A stretch of 64,000 nt of DNA from PALSA-505 sp036267135 (GTDB lineage Bacteria; Actinomycetota; Actinomycetes; Streptosporangiales; Streptosporangiaceae), in the NCBI GenBank assembly GCA_036267135.1, contig DATAWQ010000159.1:1-64000 (forward strand). Direction: 5' to 3'. The stretch's first letter is position 1, and each line of letters starts with the position of its first letter. A program made the position numbers and the translations under genes. Below the pieces are notes generated by a model. That model saw nothing but the letters and a program-made list of their open reading frames with translations, was not told where the DNA came from and ran no database searches. Shown piece by piece: positions 25,243-34,552 of the stretch.

Positions 25243-26273
25243 GCTGGGCTGGCTGCGCCGGGGACCATCGACCAGGCGATGCCGTCCAGGATGTCGTGCT
25301 CGCTGACCACGACCTCGGTGAAACCGAACCGGCGCATGACCCGGTCCAGCACCAGGGAACCGGCCCCGATGACGTCGACGCGGCCGGGGTGCATCGACGG
25401 GATCGCGGCCCGCTGGGCCCTGGTCTGGGCCAGCAGCCGGCTGGTGACCGCTCGCACCTGTGACGCGGTGATCCGCGCGTGGTGGATGCGCATGGCGTCG
25501 TAGCCGGGCAGTTCGAGCACGATCGCGGCCACGGTGGTGACCGAGCCGGCCAGCCCGACCAGGGTCCTGGCCTTCTCGATGTCCACCGCCATGGCGGCCT
25601 GTTCCAGCGCGCCGTCGATGTCCGCGGTCGCCCCGGCGATCTGCGGTGGGGTCGGCGGGTCGGAGTGCAGATGCCGCTCGGTCATCCGCACACAGCCGAT
25701 GTTCATGGAGATGGCGGCCACCTCGTGCGCCCGGGTGCCCGCCCCCGGTGTGCCCGAGTCACCCAGCATGCCCGAGTCACCCAGCACGAACTCGGTCGAG
25801 CCGCCGCCGATGTCGAGCACGAGGTACGGCGAGGCCGGTGGCTCGGACCCCGCCCGCCTCCCCATTCCCCCTTCACTGAACTCCGCCGTCGCGCCGGCGA
25901 ACGAGAGCGCGGCCTCCTCGTCTCCGGTGAGCACCTCGGGCGACTTGCCCAGCACCTCGACTACGCCGCGGGTGAAGTCCGCCGCGTTGGAAGCGTCCCT
26001 GGTGGCGCTCGTCGCCACCATGCGCACATCCTCGGCGCCCCGGTCCTTGATGATCCGGGCGTACCCGGCCAGCGCGGTGAGCGTGCGGTCCAGCGCCTCG
26101 GGCGCCAGCCGCCCGGTCTTGTCCACGCCCTGGCCGAGCCGGACGATCTCCAGCCGGCGGTCCAGGTCGGTGAGCGTGCGGCCGACCGGATCCACGTCCG
26201 CGACGAGCAACCGGATCGAGTTGGTACCGCAGTCGATCGCGGCCACCCGGCGGGCGGCGGAGTCCTGGCTCAC
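25239..26273 (-). CDS. Ppx/GppA family exopolyphosphatase
   Basis: A 344-residue ASKHA-fold phosphatase that hydrolyses polyphosphate or pppGpp. Visible are VAAIDCGTNSIRLLVADV at the N-terminus, the second phosphate loop VLDIGGGSTEFVLGD and the adenosine-type loop GLAGSVTTVAAI. The GTG start at 26273 overlaps the DUF501 stop (GTGA). An 18-bp perfect tandem duplication (25751-25786) inserts an extra LGDSGM in a loop after the second phosphate motif. It is fourth in the eno-ftsB-DUF501-ppx-udg operon. Confidence 0.9.
   Translation of the reverse strand: MSQDSAARRVAAIDCGTNSIRLLVADVDPVGRTLTDLDRRLEIVRLGQGVDKTGRLAPEALDRTLTALAGYARIIKDRGAEDVRMVATSATRDASNAADFTRGVVEVLGKSPEVLTGDEEAALSFAGATAEFSEGGMGRRAGSEPPASPYLVLDIGGGSTEFVLGDSGMLGDSGTPGAGTRAHEVAAISMNIGCVRMTERHLHSDPPTPPQIAGATADIDGALEQAAMAVDIEKARTLVGLAGSVTTVAAIVLELPGYDAMRIHHARITASQVRAVTSRLLAQTRAQRAAIPSMHPGRVDVIGAGSLVLDRVMRRFGFTEVVVSEHDILDGIAWSMVPGAASPA
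25751..25786 (-). repeat. 18-bp perfect tandem duplication inside ppx
   Basis: TGCCCGAGTCACCCAGCA occurs at 25751-25768 and again at 25769-25786, in frame, adding six residues to a surface loop. Confidence 0.9.
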
Positions 26274-26818
26274 GGTTCGTCCCCTTCGTTGGCTTCGGTC
26301 CCGGCCGCCGGCGGCGGCACGCAGGGTCCGGCGGCCCACCACGGCCCGGCTGACCCGGCGGCCTCCTGGCCGAGCGGGTTCGCGCCCGGCACAGCCAGTT
26401 CGTGCGCGATCAGGGCATGCAAACACTTGACCCTGGCCGGCATCCCCCCGGCGCTCTGGGTGCCGTCGGGCAGCGGTGGCACGCCACAGGCGCGGGCCGC
26501 CTGCGCGCGCCTGGCCAGATAGTCCTCGTGGGCGGCCTGGTAAGCACAGCGCAGGCTCGCGTCACCGGCCAGCCGCTCGGTCATCGTGGCCATCAGCCCG
26601 CTCGCCTCAAGACGCCCTGCCGCCGATGCGGCGCGTGGGCAGGTCAGGTAGTACAAGGTGGGGAACGGGGTGCCGTCCGGCAGCCTTGGCGCCGTCTGCA
26701 CCACGTCGGGCAGCCCGCACCCGCAGCGGTGCGCGACGCGGAACTGACCGCGCGGCTCGCGGCCGAGCTGTGCGGTCACCACGGCGGCGTCGGCCGGATC
26801 AGCTACGAACGGTCCCAC
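26270..26818 (-). CDS. DUF501 family protein
   Basis: A 182-residue protein with the conserved DUF501 core: QLGREPRGQFRVAHRCGCGLPDVVQTAPRLPDGTPFPTLYYLTCPRA, with three cysteines that could hold metal, followed by HEDYLARRAQAARAC and KCLHALIAHELAVPGANPLG. The family is near-universal in actinobacteria in the eno-ftsB-ppx operon; function unknown. The C-terminal 30 residues are low-complexity. GTG start at 26818, three bases after the ftsB stop. Confidence 0.88.
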   Translation of the reverse strand: MGPFVADPADAAVVTAQLGREPRGQFRVAHRCGCGLPDVVQTAPRLPDGTPFPTLYYLTCPRAASAAGRLEASGLMATMTERLAGDASLRCAYQAAHEDYLARRAQAARACGVPPLPDGTQSAGGMPARVKCLHALIAHELAVPGANPLGQEAAGSAGPWWAAGPCVPPPAAGTEANEGDEP

Positions 26819-26821
26819 GCG

Positions 26822-27238
26822 TCACCGGGTGGTCTTCTTGTCCGTCGCCGGCACCTTGCCCGCCTGCTGCACCGATTTCCAGAGCTTGTCGTACCACGGG
26901 TTCGGCGCGGCCGTCCGCGGCTGGATGAGGCCGGCCGCCGGCTTGCCGTCGATGATCACGTAGCACGTCTGCTTGGGCAGGCACAGGTGCAACTGGTCCT
27001 GAGCGATCTGCTCGACGTAGCCGGGGTCGTTGAGCTGGCGCTGCCTGGCCTGCAGCCGGCTGAGCTGGCTGGACAGCGCCTGCTGCTGGGCGCCGAGCGC
27101 GCTGATCTGCCTGCGCTGGGTGATGTACTCACGCACCGGGTAGGCCAGGCTCAGGGTAATCGCACAGATCACCACCGCGAGGACCGCGGCCCGGCTGGTC
27201 AGCCGGGGCCGCGGCCTGGTCACGGTGGGACGGCGCAT
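26822..27238 (-). CDS. FtsB/DivIC-like septum formation initiator
   Basis: A 138-residue bitopic membrane protein: a short basic cytoplasmic tail, one TM at about 17-36 (AAVLAVVICAITLSLAYPV), a coiled coil at about 42-70 (RRQISALGAQQQALSSQLSRLQARQRQLND) and the PGYVEQIAQDQLHLCLPKQTCYVI segment typical of FtsB/DivIC. It bridges early and late divisome proteins at the septum. The two cysteines LCLPKQTC are typical of actinobacterial members. Start and eno stop overlap by one base (TGATG). Confidence 0.9.
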   Translation of the reverse strand: MRRPTVTRPRPRLTSRAAVLAVVICAITLSLAYPVREYITQRRQISALGAQQQALSSQLSRLQARQRQLNDPGYVEQIAQDQLHLCLPKQTCYVIIDGKPAAGLIQPRTAAPNPWYDKLWKSVQQAGKVPATDKKTTR

Positions 27239-28524
27239 CAGGTACGGGCCGCCGTGAACCTGGGGAACGCGCCGATGCCGGCGTAGGCCGCGGCGTCGTC
27301 GAGCAACTCCTCGATCCGCAGCAACTGGTTGTACTTGGCCACCCGCTCGGACCGGCAGGGGGCGCCGGTCTTGATCTGGCCGGTGTTCAGCGCCACGGCG
27401 AGGTCCGCGATCGTGGTGTCCTCGGTCTCACCGGACCTGTGGCTGATCACGCAGTGGTACCCGTGGCGGTGGGCCAGCGAGACGGCGTCCAAGGTTTCGG
27501 TGACAGTGCCGATCTGGTTGACCTTGACAAGCAGCGCGTTCGCGATGTGCCCGGACAGTCCGCGGCGAAGCCGTTCTGGATTTGTCACGAAAATATCGTC
27601 ACCGACGACCTGGGTCCGCTGGCCCACCTCAGCGGTCAGCTCACGCCAGCCGGCCCAGTCCTCCTCGGCCAGCGGATCCTCCAGCGAAACGATCGGGTAG
27701 GCGTCGAGCCACTCGACGTAGGTGCGGGTCATGTCCGCGGCCGACCGGTTGCCGCCCTCGAAGGTGTAGCTGCCGTCGCTGTAGAACTCGGTCGCGGCCG
27801 CGTCGATGCCGAGCGCGATGTCCTCACCCGGGGTGAAGCCGGCCTTCCCGATGGCCTCCATGATCAGGTCGAGTGCGGCCCGGTTGTGATCCAGGTCAGG
27901 GGCGAAGCCGCCCTCGTCACCCACCCCGGTGCTCAGCCCGTGCTGCTTGAGCACCGACTTGAGCACGTGATAGGTCTCCGAACCCCAGCGCAGCGCCTCG
28001 GCGAAGGTGGCCGCGCCAACCGGAAGGATCATGAACTCCTGCACGTCCACGCTGTTGTCGGCGTGCGCGCCGCCGTTCAGGATGTTCATCATCGGCACCG
28101 GCAGCACGTGCGCGTTCGGCCCGCCCAGGTAACGGAACAGCGGCAGCCCGGCCGACTCGGCCGCGGCCCTGGCCACCGCCATGCTGACCCCGACGATCGC
28201 GTTCGCGCCCAGCCGTGACTTGTCCGGCGTCCGGTCCAGGTCGATCAGCACCCGGTCGATGAGCCGCTGGTCGTCGGCGTCGTAACCGACCAGCTCGGGC
28301 TGGATCTCGTCGATCACACCCTGCACGGCCCGCTGCACGCCCTTGCCGCCGTATTCGTCGCCGCCGTCCCGCAGCTCGACCGCCTCGAACGCGCCGGTGG
28401 ACGCGCCGCTCGGCACTCCCACCCGTCCCGCGGTGCCGTCATCGAGCGCGACCTCGACCTCGACGGTCGGGTTACCACGGGAGTCCAGGATCTGCCTGGC
28501 ATGGATCGCTTCGATGGAAGCCAT
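27238..28524 (-). CDS. eno: enolase
   Basis: A 428-residue enolase converting 2-phosphoglycerate to phosphoenolpyruvate. Visible are ARQILDSRGNPTVEVEV at the N-terminus, GVGDEGGFAPDL, the metal ligands in IVSLEDPLAEEDW and VVGDDIFVTNPERL, the catalytic lysine in LLVKVNQIGT, and SHRSGETEDTTIADLAV. The ATG 28524 has AGGAG eight bases upstream; an 81-base open extension is not homologous. It leads a five-gene operon with ftsB, DUF501, ppx and udg. Confidence 0.97.
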   Translation of the reverse strand: MASIEAIHARQILDSRGNPTVEVEVALDDGTAGRVGVPSGASTGAFEAVELRDGGDEYGGKGVQRAVQGVIDEIQPELVGYDADDQRLIDRVLIDLDRTPDKSRLGANAIVGVSMAVARAAAESAGLPLFRYLGGPNAHVLPVPMMNILNGGAHADNSVDVQEFMILPVGAATFAEALRWGSETYHVLKSVLKQHGLSTGVGDEGGFAPDLDHNRAALDLIMEAIGKAGFTPGEDIALGIDAAATEFYSDGSYTFEGGNRSAADMTRTYVEWLDAYPIVSLEDPLAEEDWAGWRELTAEVGQRTQVVGDDIFVTNPERLRRGLSGHIANALLVKVNQIGTVTETLDAVSLAHRHGYHCVISHRSGETEDTTIADLAVALNTGQIKTGAPCRSERVAKYNQLLRIEELLDDAAAYAGIGAFPRFTAART

Positions 28525-28664
28525 TCGGGGAACTCCTGACAAGGGTCGCGGGCGGCCCGGCCGCCCGTTGATTTTCGGTTGGCAGCTTGGATTTTGTGAG
28601 CACAAAGCTCGGCTAGCACACCGAGCCTAATGCAGCGGGACTGGCCCGGCGGGCGGCCACGCCG

Positions 28665-29738
28665 TTAGCGGGACTGTTCCCAGGCCTGCACGCGGTCGCG
28701 GTAGCGGCGGGCGGCGGCGCGGAGCTCGAGCTCGGGATCGACACCGACCGCCTCGGCCCTGGCCACGAGGCGGAACAGCTCGGCGCCGAAAGCCCCGCCC
28801 TGGTCCTCTCCGGCGCCCGGTCCTGCGGTGGCCCGGGCTGGTGGGCCCGGGGCCGACGTGGCCTGGCCGTCTGGTGCGGTCAGGGCAGCGGGGACACCGG
28901 CCCGTTCAGCGCGGCGCTGGAGCTGGGCGGCCAGGGCCAGCGCGGGCTGCCCGAACGGCACGCCGTCCAGCGCGGAACCCGGCTGGCCACCACCCTTGGC
29001 GGCCCGCTCGGCGGCCTTGATGGTGTCCCAGTTGGCCGTGACCTCGTCGGCGCCGGACACCTCCACCTCCGCGAACACGTGCGGGTGGCGGCGCACCAGC
29101 TTGGCCACGATGGCGTCCGCGACGTCGTCGATGGTGTAGCCGGTGCCGTCGGCGCGCTCGGCCGCGACCCTGGCGTGGAAGGCGACCTGCAGCAGCACGT
29201 CGCCGAGTTCCTCGCGCAGCGCGGCCTGGTCGCCGTCCTGCATCGCGTCCAGCGCCTCGTAGGCCTCCTCGATCAGGTACGGCGCCAGCGACTCGTGCGT
29301 CTGCTTGGCGTCCCAGGGACAGCCGGTCCGCAGCCGGTCCATGGTCTGCACCAGGTCGAGCAGATGCGCACCGGGCAAGTCCCGCGAGCCCACCAGCACC
29401 TCGGCCGGGGGACCGCCGCCGGGCAGTTCCCCCAGCGCGGCCAGCAGTTCCGTCGTGGCCTGGTCGCCTTCGGGTCCGGCCAGCCACACCACGCCGCCGT
29501 GACCGTGCCCTGTCTCCTGGCCGAGCCGCCCGGCGAGTTCCGCGGCGCCGTCGACGGTGACGGGCTGGACAGCGATCCCGGCGTCGGCCAGCGCGGTGGC
29601 CTGCGGGTCGTCCGGCGAGCCGGCCAGCACGAGGCGGGCGCCGCGCAGCGTGTCCCAGGCCTGGGCGGTGAGCTGGCCGGGGGCGACCCTTGGGCTGGTC
29701 GCCAGCAGCACGAGGCGGGCCGCGCCTGCGGCTAGCAA
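28665..29738 (-). CDS. mazG: nucleoside triphosphate pyrophosphohydrolase MazG
   Basis: About 357 residues. A divergent N-terminal domain of about 110 residues (LVLLATSPRVAPGQLTAQAWDTL) is typical of actinobacterial MazG. The catalytic MazG domain follows: MDRLRTGCPWDAKQTHESLAPYLIEEAYEALDA, EELGDVLLQVAFHA (EExxD metal site) and the second half NWDTIKAAERAAK. It hydrolyses non-canonical NTPs to NMPs. The start is uncertain: TTG 29738 overlaps the end of the SurA-like gene by seven bases, and a GTG at 29711 is the alternative. Confidence 0.88.
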   Translation of the reverse strand: MLAAGAARLVLLATSPRVAPGQLTAQAWDTLRGARLVLAGSPDDPQATALADAGIAVQPVTVDGAAELAGRLGQETGHGHGGVVWLAGPEGDQATTELLAALGELPGGGPPAEVLVGSRDLPGAHLLDLVQTMDRLRTGCPWDAKQTHESLAPYLIEEAYEALDAMQDGDQAALREELGDVLLQVAFHARVAAERADGTGYTIDDVADAIVAKLVRRHPHVFAEVEVSGADEVTANWDTIKAAERAAKGGGQPGSALDGVPFGQPALALAAQLQRRAERAGVPAALTAPDGQATSAPGPPARATAGPGAGEDQGGAFGAELFRLVARAEAVGVDPELELRAAARRYRDRVQAWEQSR

Positions 29739-30460
29739 GGCGGCGTGAGCTGGGGCTTGGCCGATGGGGACGCGGAAGGCGAAGGGGAGGCCCCTGGCTG
29801 AGGGGTGGACAGCGTGTCCGCCGCGGCCACGATGTCCAGCTCGCTGTAGTCGAGCGCGCCGAACTGTGGGTTGATCTTGATGCGCAGGCTCTTGGCGGCC
29901 AGGCACTGATCGTGGTTGAACTTGGTGCTGAGCGCCTGCTGGGCCGCGCTCGACGTCGCGCCCGTGCCGCCCAGCTTGCTGACGAGCGCGGCCTGTATCG
30001 CCTCGTACTTGCCGAGGGCGGGGTTGACCAGATCCGGTGGCAGCCCGTTGGCCACGGCGATGCTGGTGAGGCTCGTCGTCTGGCCGGACTGCCGCTCCTC
30101 GGCGGTGATCGCCGTGATCGCGCGCTGGATGTCCCCGGCGCTGACGGTGATGCCCATCCGGCTGGCCATCTGGTCGCGCACCTGGAACCTGACCAGCCAG
30201 GCCAGCACCTGCTGCGCCGTCTGCGAGGCGGGGAACTGGAGCTGCACCTTGGCCTTGTGCGCGTTGTAGTAGCCGGTCAGCTCGGAGACCTGGGTGGTCA
30301 GGGTCGAGGTGGTGATCCGCTGGCCGCCGACGATCGCCGCGGCGCCCAGTTGCACCGACCCGCAGCCGGTCAGGGCCAGGCAGCCGCCGAGCGCGGCCGC
30401 GGCCAGCCCGGCCGCCCGGCTGCGCTTGAACAGCACACGCCTGTTCAGAATGCGGAACAC
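29732..30460 (-). CDS. SurA N-terminal domain lipoprotein
   Basis: A 242-residue exported lipoprotein: a basic n-region, a hydrophobic stretch (AAGLAAAALGGCLA) and the lipobox LTGC with C33. The mature part has AAAIVGGQRITTSTL and a helical SurA-like chaperone region (VSELTGYYNAHKAK), without a PPIase domain, then a Pro/Ser-rich tail. It probably assists folding of secreted proteins outside the membrane. GTG start at 30460. The mfd-surA-mazG order is common in actinobacteria; the mfd stop lies 42 bases upstream. Confidence 0.87.
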   Translation of the reverse strand: MFRILNRRVLFKRSRAAGLAAAALGGCLALTGCGSVQLGAAAIVGGQRITTSTLTTQVSELTGYYNAHKAKVQLQFPASQTAQQVLAWLVRFQVRDQMASRMGITVSAGDIQRAITAITAEERQSGQTTSLTSIAVANGLPPDLVNPALGKYEAIQAALVSKLGGTGATSSAAQQALSTKFNHDQCLAAKSLRIKINPQFGALDYSELDIVAAADTLSTPQPGASPSPSASPSAKPQLTPPC

Positions 30461-30502
30461 GACACGGTCCCTTCTAGCTCATGGTTCTTCCGCCGGCGTC
30501 CA

Positions 30503-33500
30503 CTAGTCACCGAACATCGCCTCGACGAGTTCGCAGCACCAGGCCAGGAGTTCCTGGTCACGCAGCGGCTGCGCACCAAGCGCCGTCACCGGCGCCTGCC
30601 GGCCCCCCGCCTGATGGCGTCCGGGCGCGGCCTTCGGCACCGGTACGAGCATGGTACGCACTGCCGGCTTGACCAAGGTCTTCGGGTACAGCCTCTGCAC
30701 CCTGACCTCCCGTGACTCGGGCAGCTCGACCGGGGCGAAGCGGACGTGTGAGCCTTGCAGCGTGATGTCGGTCAGGCCCGCCCGGCGCGCGCGTTCGCGC
30801 AGTCTGGCCACCTCGAGCAGGTTCTGCACTGGAGTGGGTGGCGCGCCGTACCGGTCGGTCAGTTCGTCGCGCACCGCGACGGCGTCTTCGTCGGACTCGA
30901 TCGCCGCGATCCGGGTGTAGGCCTCCAGCCTGAGCCGCTCGCCCGCCACGTATTCGTGCGGTATGTGCGCGTTCACCGGCAGCTCGACCCGCACCTCCTG
31001 GCGGGTCATCGGCCCGGAGCCCTTCAGCTCGCTGACCGCCTCGCCGATCATGCGGACGTACAGGTCGAAGCCGACGCCGGCGATGTGCCCGGACTGCTCG
31101 CCGCCGAGCAGGTTGCCCGCACCCCGGATCTCCAGGTCCTTCATGGCCACGTGCAGCCCGGCCCCCACCTCGGTGTGCTGCGCGACCGTGGCCAGCCGTT
31201 CGTGCGCGGTCTCGGTCAGCGCCCGCTCGGGCGGGAACAGGAAGTAGGCGTAAGCCCGCTCCTTGGCCCGGCCGACCCGGCCCCGCAACTGGTGGAGCTG
31301 GGACAGGCCGTAGGCGTCGGCCCGGTCCACTATCAGCGTGTTGGCGTTCGGGATGTCCAGACCGGACTCCACGATCGTGGTGGCCACCAGGACGTCGTAG
31401 TTCTTCTCCCAGAAGTCGACCATGATCTTTTCGAGCGTGTGCTCGTTCATCTGGCCGTGCGCGACCGCGATCCGCGCCTCCGGCACCAGCTGCGCGATCC
31501 TGGCCCCCACTTTGCCGATCGAGGCCACCCGGTTGTGCACGAAAAAAACCTGCCCATCGCGGAGCAGCTCGCGGCGGACCGCGGCGACGATCTGCTTCTC
31601 GTCGTAAGCGCCGACGAAGGTCAGGATCGGGTGGCGTTCCTCGGGCGGGGTGAGGATCGTGGACATCTCCCTGATGCCGGCGATGCCCATCTCCAGGGTG
31701 CGCGGGATCGGCGTGGCCGACATGGACAGCACGTCCACCTCGGTGCGCAGCCCCTTCAGGTACTCCTTGTGCTCGACGCCGAACTTCTGCTCTTCGTCGA
31801 TCACCAGCAGGCCGAGCCGCTTGAACCTGGTCTCCGGCGACAGCAGCCGGTGGGTGCCGATGACCACGTCCACGGTCCCGTCGGCCAGCCCGGCCAGGGT
31901 CTCGGTCACCTCCGCGCTGCTCTGGAACCGGGACAGTGCCCTGACCTTGACCGGGAATGGCGCGTACCGCTCGCTGAACGTCACCAAGTGCTGCTGGACC
32001 AGCAGCGTGGTGGGCACCAGCATGGCCACCTGCATACCGTCCTGCACCGCCTTGAAGGCGGCCCTGACCGCGATCTCGGTCTTGCCGTTGCCGACGTCGC
32101 CGCAGATCAGCCGGTCCATCGGGACCGGACGCTCCATGTCCTGCTTGACCTCGTCGATGGCTACGAGCTGGTCGGGCGTCTCCACGTAAGGGAACGCGTC
32201 CTCCAGCTCACGCTGCCACGGAGTGTCGGGCCCGAACGCGTGCCCGGGCGAGGCCGTCCTGGCCGAGTACAGCCTGATTAGCTCGGCGGCGATCTGCCTG
32301 ACCGCCTTGCGGGCGCGGCCCTTGGTCTTGGCCCAGTCCGCGCCGCCCAGCCGGTGCAGGCTCGGGGCCTCGCCGCCGGAGTACTTGGTCACCTCGTCGA
32401 GCTGGTCGGTGGGCACGTAGAGCCGGTCGGGCGGGTGGCCGCGCTTGCTGGGCGCGTACTCGATGACCAGGTACTCCCTGGTGGCGCCCGCTACGGTGCG
32501 GCTGGTCATCTCCAGGTACCGGCCGACGCCGTGCTGCTCGTGCACGACGTAGTCGCCCGGCCGAAGCTGCAGCGGGTCGACGCCGCCGCGCCGCCGGGAC
32601 GGCATCCGCGTCGTGTCCCGCGAGCCGACCCGCTGGCCGGCCAGGTCGCTCTCGGTCAGCACCGCGAGCTGGGCGGACGGCCAGGTGAAGCCGTGACCGA
32701 TCACGCCGGTGGTGACGTAGGGGACGCCAGGCTCGGGCGGGTGGTCGAGCTCGTGCAGGCGGGCGCCGAGGTCCTCGCCGCGCAGCATCTCGGCCAGCCG
32801 CTGGGCCGGGCCGTGGCCCTCGGTGACCAGCACGACCCGCCAGCCGTCCGCGAGCCACCGGCGCACGTCGGAGAGCACGCGCTTGGTGTCACCGCGGTAG
32901 GACTCGGCCGGGCTGGCGCTGAGACTGAACGCCGGGCGGGTGTCGTACTCCAGGCCGGCCCGGTCCCGGCGGCCCGGTCCGTGCACGATGTCGCCGGAGC
33001 CGTAGGGGTCGTAGTCGTCTGGGCCCAGACCGTGCCTAGCGCCGTCCTTGGTGTCACCTTGGGTGTCCGCGCCGAACGGGGTGACCGTCCACCAGGGCAG
33101 GCCGAGCTGGCCGGCCGCGGAGCGCACGACGGTGATCGGGCGGAACGCCGATTCGCCGAGGTCGATCGGCGCCTGCCCGCCCGCGGCGGCGTTGACCCAG
33201 GACGCGGCCAGGAACTCTTCGCTGGTCTTGACCAGCTCGGTGGCGCGGGACTTGATCCGCTCCGGGTCGCAGGCGAGCACGCAACCACCCGCAGGCACGT
33301 GATCGAGCAGCAGTTCCATCCGGTCGGCCAGTGCCGGGGCGAACGCCTCCATGCCCTCGACCGCTATGCCGTCGGCCAGCTTGCCGAGCACGTCGGCCAC
33401 GCCGGGGTGCTCGGCGGCCAGTTCCTTGGCCCGCTCCCGCACCGCCGGGGTGAGCAGCAGCTCCCGGCAGGGTGGCGCCCACAGCACGGGGGCCGGGCCG

Positions 33501-34225
33501 AGGCTGCGCTGGTCGGCCACCTTGAAGTAGCGGACCTCCTCGACCGTGTCGCCGAAGAACTCGACCCGCAGCGGATGCTCCTCGGTCGGCGGGAACACGT
33601 CGATGATGCCGCCGCGCACGGCGATGTCGCCGCGCTTCTCCACCAGGTCGCCCCTGGAATAGCCGATCTCGACGAGCCTGGTCAGCACCTCGTCCTGGTC
33701 GGCCGTCTGGTCCGGGGCCAGCCGCACCGGCTCGAGGTCGCCAAGACCGGCCACGACGGGCTGCAGCAGCCCCCGTACCGGCGTCACCACGACGCAGAGC
33801 GGGCCTGACACCTGATCGCCTGGATCGGGGTGGGCCAGCCTGCGCAGCACGGCGAGCCGCTGGCCGACCGTGTCCGAACGCGGCGACAGCCGTTCGTGCG
33901 GCAGCGTCTCCCAGGCCGGGAACACGGCCACCGACTCGGCCGGCAGGATCGAGCCGAGCCCGGCCGCGAGGTCCTCGGCCTCCCGGCCGGTAGCGGTGAC
34001 CGCGAGCACGAACCGGCCGGCCCGGGCGTTCAGCGCGGCGGCCAGGAAGGGCCGCAGCTCGACCGGCGCGACCAGGTCACTGCCCAGCCCAGCGCCCTCG
34101 GTACCCGACGGGACCGGTGCTCCGGGTGTGGCCGACCCTTCGGGTGTGGCTGGGGCTGCCGCCTCCAGGGCACGCCGAAGCTGTGGATCGTCGGCTATGA
34201 CGCTGAGAAGTCCGGCGAGACTCAT
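30503..34225 (-). CDS. mfd: transcription-repair coupling factor
   Basis: A 1240-residue Mfd that removes stalled RNA polymerase and recruits UvrA. The N-terminal UvrB-homology region is followed by the RNA-polymerase-interacting domain (LRPGDYVVHEQHGVGRYLEM), then the RecG-like motor with Walker A GDVGNGKTE (K715), Walker B VIDEEQKFG and motif VI QLRGRVGRAKERAYAY, and the C-terminal TRCF domain. The usual tyrosine in GDVGYGKTE is asparagine here. The ATG 34225 begins MSLAGLLSVIADDP, with AGGGGA just upstream. Confidence 0.97.
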   Translation of the reverse strand: MSLAGLLSVIADDPQLRRALEAAAPATPEGSATPGAPVPSGTEGAGLGSDLVAPVELRPFLAAALNARAGRFVLAVTATGREAEDLAAGLGSILPAESVAVFPAWETLPHERLSPRSDTVGQRLAVLRRLAHPDPGDQVSGPLCVVVTPVRGLLQPVVAGLGDLEPVRLAPDQTADQDEVLTRLVEIGYSRGDLVEKRGDIAVRGGIIDVFPPTEEHPLRVEFFGDTVEEVRYFKVADQRSLGPAPVLWAPPCRELLLTPAVRERAKELAAEHPGVADVLGKLADGIAVEGMEAFAPALADRMELLLDHVPAGGCVLACDPERIKSRATELVKTSEEFLAASWVNAAAGGQAPIDLGESAFRPITVVRSAAGQLGLPWWTVTPFGADTQGDTKDGARHGLGPDDYDPYGSGDIVHGPGRRDRAGLEYDTRPAFSLSASPAESYRGDTKRVLSDVRRWLADGWRVVLVTEGHGPAQRLAEMLRGEDLGARLHELDHPPEPGVPYVTTGVIGHGFTWPSAQLAVLTESDLAGQRVGSRDTTRMPSRRRGGVDPLQLRPGDYVVHEQHGVGRYLEMTSRTVAGATREYLVIEYAPSKRGHPPDRLYVPTDQLDEVTKYSGGEAPSLHRLGGADWAKTKGRARKAVRQIAAELIRLYSARTASPGHAFGPDTPWQRELEDAFPYVETPDQLVAIDEVKQDMERPVPMDRLICGDVGNGKTEIAVRAAFKAVQDGMQVAMLVPTTLLVQQHLVTFSERYAPFPVKVRALSRFQSSAEVTETLAGLADGTVDVVIGTHRLLSPETRFKRLGLLVIDEEQKFGVEHKEYLKGLRTEVDVLSMSATPIPRTLEMGIAGIREMSTILTPPEERHPILTFVGAYDEKQIVAAVRRELLRDGQVFFVHNRVASIGKVGARIAQLVPEARIAVAHGQMNEHTLEKIMVDFWEKNYDVLVATTIVESGLDIPNANTLIVDRADAYGLSQLHQLRGRVGRAKERAYAYFLFPPERALTETAHERLATVAQHTEVGAGLHVAMKDLEIRGAGNLLGGEQSGHIAGVGFDLYVRMIGEAVSELKGSGPMTRQEVRVELPVNAHIPHEYVAGERLRLEAYTRIAAIESDEDAVAVRDELTDRYGAPPTPVQNLLEVARLRERARRAGLTDITLQGSHVRFAPVELPESREVRVQRLYPKTLVKPAVRTMLVPVPKAAPGRHQAGGRQAPVTALGAQPLRDQELLAWCCELVEAMFGD

Positions 34226-34552
34226 GATTCCCCTGGTTGACGGGACGAGGCTAGGCAGCACGAAGCAGCCGCCTCATCGACAGGGACCCCGGGCCTGTGG
34301 GGGTGCGGAGCCCCTGAGACGATCGGCGATGCGACGCCATCCCCAGTCCGCGCACAGCCGCAACCAAACGCGCTATGGGGACTCATTCCAGTGTAGATGC
34401 ACCTCGGTCCCAGCCGGCCAGAAAAACGCACGCCTGGCAGCACGGCGGGCCGGCGCGTACGGGCTCCAAGGGGATACGCCCAGTAAGCACGTCATGCCGC
34501 ATCGCGGAAGTTGGCCCCGTGACCGGCATTCGCCCCACTACGCTACGGTGCC
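34226..34552. other. intergenic gap between mfd and the methyltransferase gene
   Basis: 327 bases between divergent genes. No coding region with support is seen. It should hold the promoters of both. A CTGAGA and a GGGGTGC on the plus strand recall a thiamin riboswitch, but the rest of that fold is missing. TACGCT at 34539-34544 lies eight bases before the ATG of the plus-strand gene. Confidence 0.5.

Noticed and set aside
34295..34370. Thiamin riboswitch-like CTGAGA and GGGGTGC
   Set aside because: The second conserved half of the TPP fold is absent and the downstream gene is a methyltransferase with an apparently leaderless start.
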